Source of the DNA: Alphaproteobacteria bacterium MarineAlpha5_Bin9 | GTDB taxonomy: Bacteria; Pseudomonadota; Alphaproteobacteria; HIMB59; GCA-002718135 | Assembly: GCA_002937895.1 (NCBI GenBank) | Contig: PTKV01000012.1 | Coordinates: 1 to 58,498 of the forward strand | DNA: 58,498 nucleotides | Reading direction: 5' to 3' | Shown here: piece by piece, positions 54,311 through 58,498 of the stretch | Layout of the letters: the number at the start of each line of letters is the position of its first letter | Numbering within the stretch: position 1 is the first letter of the stretch | The notes under the pieces: model-generated | The model's input: the letters and a program-made list of their open reading frames with translations, nothing else | What the model was told of the DNA's origin: nothing | Database searches by the model: none | Made by a program: the position numbers and the translations under genes

Positions 54311-54341
54311 ATCGTTTTAAGAAAAATTAAAAGAAGAATTA

Positions 54342-54839
54342 ATGATCAAATATTTAATAATTTTATTTTCCATTCTTTTTTTTACTCCTAATATTTTTGC
54401 TGCTGATGAAAAAACATTAGAACTAGGAAAAAAAGTTTGGAAAGAAAGAATAAAATGTGGCTATTGTCACGGTCCTTTTGGTAACGGGGCCGGAAATCCT
54501 AGGTCTCCTGGATTAGGAGCAAATATTAGAGAAACTCAACTTGATAGAGATGGATTATATTTAGTAGTAGCCTGCGGAATTCCAGGAACTGAAATGCCCT
54601 ATTTTCACAGATCTGCATATAAAAAACCTGAAATTTGTTGGGATATGCTAGCTGAAGATATGGGAGAAGATATGCCTAAGAAACATGAAAATAATAGAAC
54701 TCTTAATGAAAAATCTATTAGTGCATTAGTAGAATATATTTTAGCTGACATTAAAGGAAGAGGCCCAATTACTCTTGAAGAATGTGAAGAATATTTTAGT
54801 GTAGGTTCTCGAAAGTGCAATGGGTTTAGAGATAAATAA
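54342..54839 (+). CDS. periplasmic cytochrome c, likely dehydrogenase electron acceptor
   Basis: A 165-residue class I-like cytochrome c with a signal peptide ending at about A20. The heme site is CGYCH at residues 39-43 and the likely distal ligand is M85 in GTEMPYF. Extra cysteines at about 78, 99 and in EECEEYFSVGSRKC suggest further disulfides. Position straight after the dehydrogenase gene suggests the cognate acceptor (the role XoxG has in methylotrophs). Sequence does not let me say it is a true XoxG. It overlaps the next gene by 20 bases. Confidence 0.85.
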   Translation: MIKYLIILFSILFFTPNIFAADEKTLELGKKVWKERIKCGYCHGPFGNGAGNPRSPGLGANIRETQLDRDGLYLVVACGIPGTEMPYFHRSAYKKPEICWDMLAEDMGEDMPKKHENNRTLNEKSISALVEYILADIKGRGPITLEECEEYFSVGSRKCNGFRDK

Positions 54840-55584
54840 AAAGGCTTTATTTTTTAATTTAACAATAATTTTATTATTTTTAATTAATTTTAATATTTTA
54901 TTGGCTGATCAAAGACCAAAACTAACTAATATTTGGGATATTAAATTGGGAATGTTTTATTCCGATATTCCTACTCAAGATTTTATGTTTTTTGCATGTG
55001 GTACAAATGGAGGCCCGCCATCTAGAATATTAAAAAATAAATTTAATGATTACAATTTATGTCAACCTGATGAAAATAATTTAAGAGAAGTTTATTTCGA
55101 ATATGATGATGAAGCATATTATTGGGCACTAGCATTTAATGATACTTTTTCTTCCAATTTTCAAGGAACTAGAGTGTTTTCTCATCCATCAATTTTATCC
55201 TTATTATTTGATGCTGATGGGATAGTGCAGGGTGTAAGAATTGTTACAGACGATAGAGCCAGTCATAATGAAAGAAAATCATCAGCTGGATTTTTTTTTA
55301 AATTAGAAAAAACTTTTGGCGATGATCCATGGGATTGTGTAGATTTTGATCCTGAAGAAGGAGAAACACCAATTGGCGCAAGTTTTTTAAAAAGGATGTG
55401 TATTAAAGAGAAATTTGATAAAACAATAATATTAAAAGGAACTTATTTTAGAAAAAAAGGCCAAACTACTTTTAATCCAGTTACTAATAAACCTACCACA
55501 GGGTATTTTGAAAGTTCAGTTAGATTGGATGTTTTTAGTAAAGATATTAATGTTGATTATTCAAAATATGGTTGGAACAAGTAA
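54820..55584 (+). CDS. exported protein of unknown function in the PQQ locus
   Basis: A 254-residue protein with an N-terminal signal sequence or anchor (KALFFNLTIILLFLINFNILLA). The mature part begins near WDIKLGMFYSDIP, has an aromatic, acidic stretch (EVYFEYDDEAYYWALAF), and four cysteines (FACGTN, NLCQPD, WDCVDF, RMCIKE) that could form two disulfides. I do not recognise a domain. It overlaps the cytochrome gene by 20 bases and is followed with a one-base overlap by the pentapeptide gene, so it is part of the dehydrogenase operon. Confidence 0.72.
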   Translation: MGLEINKKALFFNLTIILLFLINFNILLADQRPKLTNIWDIKLGMFYSDIPTQDFMFFACGTNGGPPSRILKNKFNDYNLCQPDENNLREVYFEYDDEAYYWALAFNDTFSSNFQGTRVFSHPSILSLLFDADGIVQGVRIVTDDRASHNERKSSAGFFFKLEKTFGDDPWDCVDFDPEEGETPIGASFLKRMCIKEKFDKTIILKGTYFRKKGQTTFNPVTNKPTTGYFESSVRLDVFSKDINVDYSKYGWNK

Positions 55585-56348
55585 TGATAAAAATTATAAA
55601 TATTACAATATTAATATATTTTTCATTTTTGAATTATGCTTTGTCTGATGAAAATTCTGTTACTAAATTCATTAGTAGAGAAACTAATGAGTGCTTAAAT
55701 TGTGATTTATCAGGAATGAATTTTAAACATACGGATTTAACAAATGCTAATTTAAGTGGATCTTTATTAATTAATACGAATTTTCACAGAGCTAAATTAA
55801 GAGGGGTGAATTTTTCTGATGCTAAACTTTTTGGTGTAAATCTTAATAAAACAGATTTAATTAAAGCAAATTTTAACAATGCTACAATCACTGAAACAAT
55901 GATGTACGAATCCAATTTATCAAAATCGTCATTTCAGAATACATTATTAGAAAAAGTTAGGTCTCAAAAAGCCATTTTTACAGGAGCAAATTTAGAAAAT
56001 ATAATTATAAAAGACTCTTATTTTAATGAATCACAATTATCTAGTTCTAATATGAAAAGTATAAAAGTTTCAAATACTAATTTTACTGGGGCTAATTTCC
56101 AAAAATCAGATCTTTCAAATAGTGAATTTTTTAGAACTATTTTCACTAAATCTAATTTTAGAAAAGCGAATCTTTCATATGCAAAAATGATAAAAACAGA
56201 TTTTTATAAGTCAAGAATAAGGGAAACAGTATTGGAGAATACATATTTTCAAGACACAAATTTACTTTCAGCAAAATTTTACAAATCAGATACATCTTCT
56301 GTAAATTATAAAAACTGCATCTTGCCTTCTGGAGAACATTTAAAATAA
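55584..56348 (+). CDS. exported pentapeptide-repeat protein
   Basis: About 254 residues. A signal peptide is followed by ETNECLNCDLSGMNFKHTDL and then a long run of pentapeptide repeats of the A(D/N)LXX type (for example LTNANLSGSLL, LRGVNFSDAKL, FTGANLENII, FRKANLSYAKM) up to the C-terminus, forming a right-handed square helix. The start is the ATG at 55584 sharing a base with the upstream stop (TAATG). A CxxC pair near the start is common in exported members. Function unknown; an envelope binding scaffold is plausible. Confidence 0.85.
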   Translation: MIKIINITILIYFSFLNYALSDENSVTKFISRETNECLNCDLSGMNFKHTDLTNANLSGSLLINTNFHRAKLRGVNFSDAKLFGVNLNKTDLIKANFNNATITETMMYESNLSKSSFQNTLLEKVRSQKAIFTGANLENIIIKDSYFNESQLSSSNMKSIKVSNTNFTGANFQKSDLSNSEFFRTIFTKSNFRKANLSYAKMIKTDFYKSRIRETVLENTYFQDTNLLSAKFYKSDTSSVNYKNCILPSGEHLK

Positions 56349-56834
56349 ATGAGAAATTTTATTTTAATTTTTTCTTTTTTCTTTTGTTTAAACTCTGTGA
56401 ATGCTGAAGATATAATAAAAGGAAATGCTCAAGTAATTAACAGTGATTATATAAAAATTAACGAACAAGTGATTATTCTGTATGGCATCGAAGCAATGGA
56501 AAGAAAACAAGTTTGTTATATTGATGGTAAGATATGGCCTTGTTACGATATCACCGTACGCTTCCTTGAAAGTTTAGTTGATCTTGGAGAAACAACTTGT
56601 AGAGTGATTAAAAAATCAAGAATGGGAAGAGTTTTTGGTGTTTGTGAAGTGATAAATATAGAAATTAACAGAGAATTGGTTGAAAAAGGATTTGCCTTAG
56701 CTAGAAGAAAGCAAACGAAAGATTATGTAAAGTACGAAAAAATCGCTAAAAAAAATGAATTAGGGATTTGGCAAAGTGAATTTATAAAACCATGGGATTG
56801 GAGAAAAAGATATAATGTGCCGAGAGATCCTTAA
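56349..56834 (+). CDS. exported thermonuclease (SNase)-like protein
   Basis: A 161-residue protein with a signal peptide (residues 1-19). The SNase-fold core is seen: AQVINSDYIKINEQVIILYGIEAMER, RVFGVCEV, REL VEKGFALARR-type segment and LGIWQSEFIKPWDWRK at the end. Active-site Arg/Asp/Glu positions of staphylococcal nuclease are only partly evident (the calcium Asp region reads LYGIEA rather than LIGIDTPE), so activity is uncertain. It starts right after the pentapeptide stop and overlaps the Kelch gene by 20 bases. Confidence 0.82.
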   Translation: MRNFILIFSFFFCLNSVNAEDIIKGNAQVINSDYIKINEQVIILYGIEAMERKQVCYIDGKIWPCYDITVRFLESLVDLGETTCRVIKKSRMGRVFGVCEVINIEINRELVEKGFALARRKQTKDYVKYEKIAKKNELGIWQSEFIKPWDWRKRYNVPRDP

Positions 56835-57789
56835 AATATCATTATTTTTATTCATTTGGTTGCTATCTTTACCTTCATTCTCTATGCAATCTAATGACCA
56901 TAAAGATAGATGCAAATGGATAGAAAAATCACCAATGCCTTCGGCACGATCTGAATTAACTACTCTTGTTTATGAAGAAAAGATTTATGTTTTAGGAGGT
57001 ATAGGTAGAGATAAGGCCCTTTCAAGTTTTGAGGTTTATGACACAATCAAAGATAAGTGGACGATCCTTGCTTCTCTCCCAATACCCAACCATCACGGAT
57101 CTTTAGGAATAGTGAATGGAAAAATATACCTTATTGGAGGTTTTGTTGATTTAACTTGGCGACATGCCAATGGTATTATTTATCAGTATGATATTGAAAA
57201 AAATAGTTGGCAAGACTATGACTCGTTGAATATGTTGAGAGTAGCTCATACAAGTGAGTCGGTTGATGACAGAATATATATTTTTGGTGGTCACGGATAT
57301 AAGCCGAGTCACGTTTTATATTATATGCCAGAAAAAAAGAAAATGAGAGAGTTAGAAACCCATATGCCATCTCCTGCTGATCATATAGCTTCAATCATTA
57401 ACAGTGATGGTAATTTTATTATTTTAGGTGGTCGTTTCAGGGATGGCAATTTAAATCAAATTAGAATTTATAATCCAGAGAAAAATAGGTGGTTCGCCAA
57501 TAATGGACTTCCCTATGCAACAAGTGGGCATGTAGTTGAACTTATTGATAATCAAATTCATATTTTAGGGGGCGAAAACTTGCAAAAGAATATAACCTTT
57601 AAGAGTCATTGGTACTTTGATCTTGAAAAAAATGTTTGGGTGGAGTCTTTGGATTTACCTCACGGTTTACATGGGATGGGTGCAGGGGTTATTAACAATT
57701 CCTTGTATGTTTTTGGCGGTGCCAAAAGTGCAGGAATGAACTCTTTTCACACTCTGCAAAATAAAAATTTCAAACTCTTATGTAAGTAA
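56815..57789 (+). CDS. exported Kelch-repeat propeller protein
   Basis: A 324-residue protein with an N-terminal signal sequence (ISLFLFIWLLSLPSFS). Six Kelch-type blades are apparent, with double-glycine motifs in IYVLGGIG, IYLIGGFV, IYIFGGHG, FIILGGRF, IHILGGEN and LYVFGGAK, each paired with a downstream Trp region such as KDKWTIL and KNSWQDY. This is a second, distinct propeller family in the locus besides the YVTN protein. It is the last gene of the dehydrogenase operon. Function unknown. Confidence 0.87.
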   Translation: MCREILKISLFLFIWLLSLPSFSMQSNDHKDRCKWIEKSPMPSARSELTTLVYEEKIYVLGGIGRDKALSSFEVYDTIKDKWTILASLPIPNHHGSLGIVNGKIYLIGGFVDLTWRHANGIIYQYDIEKNSWQDYDSLNMLRVAHTSESVDDRIYIFGGHGYKPSHVLYYMPEKKKMRELETHMPSPADHIASIINSDGNFIILGGRFRDGNLNQIRIYNPEKNRWFANNGLPYATSGHVVELIDNQIHILGGENLQKNITFKSHWYFDLEKNVWVESLDLPHGLHGMGAGVINNSLYVFGGAKSAGMNSFHTLQNKNFKLLCK

Positions 57790-57828
57790 AAAATTACTTA
57801 CTATTAATAAAAAATTACTTACTATTAA
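57782..57828. repeat. 21-base tandem repeat with a bidirectional hairpin at convergent gene ends
   Basis: A 21-base unit is repeated perfectly in tandem at 57787-57807 and 57808-57828. It contains the Kelch stop codon at one end and the stop of the convergent gene at the other. The first copy with its left flank also forms a perfect 8-base hairpin, GTAAGTAA (57782-57789) with TTACTTAC (57794-57801) and a four-A loop, which may terminate both genes. The frame is preserved by the 21-base unit. Confidence 0.7.
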
Positions 57829-58228
57829 AATGGGTAGCAAAGTTTAAAAACCATTGATTTAAAGATTCCACGGTTTTTTGTGTTGGATAGATGTTTTTCT
57901 TCCTTTGATCAACTTTAGATATTTCAGCAAAAATAAATTCTTTTGCTATTGCATCATCAATGTATTTAAATTCCGTAGTTACTGTTTTTTTACCATCAGT
58001 CGCAAGATGTTCATTAATTTCTTCAAGCAAACTTTGTTTTGATAGTGGTTCATTTTTATAATAATATTTCATCACAAATAGAATAAATAGCCAATGAAGT
58101 GGTGATTGTTGAAACCAATTCACTGTTTCATTCCTAATAGTTTGTTTTGAAATTGCCGAAATATGAAAATCTATTTGATTCAGATTCTTTTCTAATATTT
58201 CCTTACCATTTACGGCGGAATTTTCCAT
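57815..58228 (-). CDS. small protein with a possible winged-helix domain
   Basis: About 137 residues. A central helix region with SKQSLLEEINEHLATDGKKTVT followed by FKYIDDAIAKEFIFAEISKVDQRKKNIYPTQKT resembles the recognition helix and wing (DxRxKxIxPT) of MarR-type regulators, but no dimer region is evident. I set the start at the ATG at 58228 because AAGGGGG lies nine bases upstream; another ATG at 58234 is only three bases from it. It is alone, beside the PQQ operon and the tRNA-Gln. It could regulate the locus, which is only a suggestion. Confidence 0.6.
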   Translation of the reverse strand: MENSAVNGKEILEKNLNQIDFHISAISKQTIRNETVNWFQQSPLHWLFILFVMKYYYKNEPLSKQSLLEEINEHLATDGKKTVTTEFKYIDDAIAKEFIFAEISKVDQRKKNIYPTQKTVESLNQWFLNFATHFNSK

Positions 58229-58402
58229 GCGCATAAGCCCCCTTAAAACTTAACCATAAAAAATATTATAAATAATTTTAAACATAAAATATTATAATTT
58301 TAAAGAATATTCCTATCTAATTATAAAAAATAAAATATTTCCTTGATTTTCCAAGATAATTTCAATACTCAAACAAAGTAATTGCAAAAAGTTTAGATTT
58401 AT

Positions 58403-58477
58403 TGGGGCGTCGCCAAGTGGTAAGGCACCGGCTTTTGATGCCGGCATTCGTAGGTTCGAATCCTACCGCCCCAGCCA
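58403..58477 (+). tRNA. tRNA-Gln (TTG anticodon)
   Basis: A cloverleaf can be drawn: acceptor TGGGGCG with CGCCCCA, a D-arm, anticodon stem CCGGC/GCCGG with loop TTTTGAT, a T-arm with GTTCGAATC, discriminator G and an encoded CCA. The anticodon TTG (58435-58437) decodes CAA and CAG glutamine. It lies in the spacer after the winged-helix-like gene. Confidence 0.97.
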
Positions 58478-58498
58478 GTTTTTAAGTATTCTTCTTAC

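Noticed and set aside
58403-58477. tRNA-Gln as an attachment site of an island
   Set aside because: No integrase and no duplicated tRNA end was found in the window.
1-58498. CRISPR arrays, insertion sequences or prophage
   Set aside because: No regularly spaced repeats, transposase or phage structural motifs were seen on either strand.

Overview
The window comes from a very AT-rich, tightly packed Gram-negative genome, most likely a free-living aerobic marine alphaproteobacterium with a streamlined genome (SAR11-, HIMB59- or AEGEAN-169-like in style; I cannot fix the clade without a tree). Support for this: Coq7 and UbiA ubiquinone genes, an alphaproteobacterial ribF-ileS-lspA-DUF3035 order, a CoxMNOP-type oxidase, lipid A/Kdo genes, mostly very short spacers, and convergent neighbours whose stop codons touch or overlap. 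I see no insertion sequence, prophage, integrase or CRISPR array.

Layout. 1-744: end of an alpha/beta hydrolase. 748-8724 (-): fatty-acid beta-oxidation operon (small protein, SDR, FadD, thiolase, FadN-type fusion, DmdC-like acyl-CoA dehydrogenase). 8806-14632: mixed housekeeping (esterase, HNH protein, coq7, dsbB, DedA, tRNA-Leu, sufE, galE, FMN 2-hydroxyacid oxidase). 14660-17000 (-): D-2-hydroxyacid dehydrogenase, SMP-30 lactonase, glyoxalase. 17116-23009 (+): ribF-ileS-lspA-DUF3035-pgi. 23002-24974 (-): rsmD, rluB, peptidase C26. 25021-26803 (+): tadA-xseA. 26800-33175 (-): lipid A/Kdo export operon (ubiA, msbA, DUF374 acyltransferase, waaA, lpxK, lpxL). 33207-34636 (+): rsmE and a Rieske protein without petB/petC beside it. 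34644-40069 (-): cytochrome c oxidase with two subunit III proteins, subunit IV, heme O synthase and a small CxxC membrane protein. 40205-42366 (+): pseudoazurin, Cox11, cytochrome c', cytochrome b561.

The last third (about 42.4-57.8 kb) is the most interesting part: a quinoprotein (PQQ) dehydrogenase locus. It holds a XoxF/ExaA-class dehydrogenase with the Asp-Tyr-Asp signature of lanthanide-type enzymes, a downstream cytochrome c, and four further exported proteins (unknown, pentapeptide repeat, nuclease-like, Kelch). Nearby are components of the PQQ-associated/Lut-type ABC system: permease, periplasmic binding protein and YVTN propeller on the minus strand, and the ATPase on the plus strand. 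There is also a second complete ABC importer of the SsuABC/NMT1 type, and an unusual trio of membrane proteins made of a TolQ/ExbB/MotA-like channel, an ExbD-like stator protein with a foreign periplasmic domain, and an unknown protein. My inference is that the locus oxidises an alcohol in the periplasm, passes electrons to a cytochrome c and then to the neighbouring oxidase, and imports the metal or cofactor it needs. The proton-channel trio may supply energy for an envelope step. No pqq biosynthesis genes and no TonB receptor lie in the window.

The window ends with a winged-helix-like small protein (-) and a tRNA-Gln (+). All assignments are from reading motifs; no search was run.
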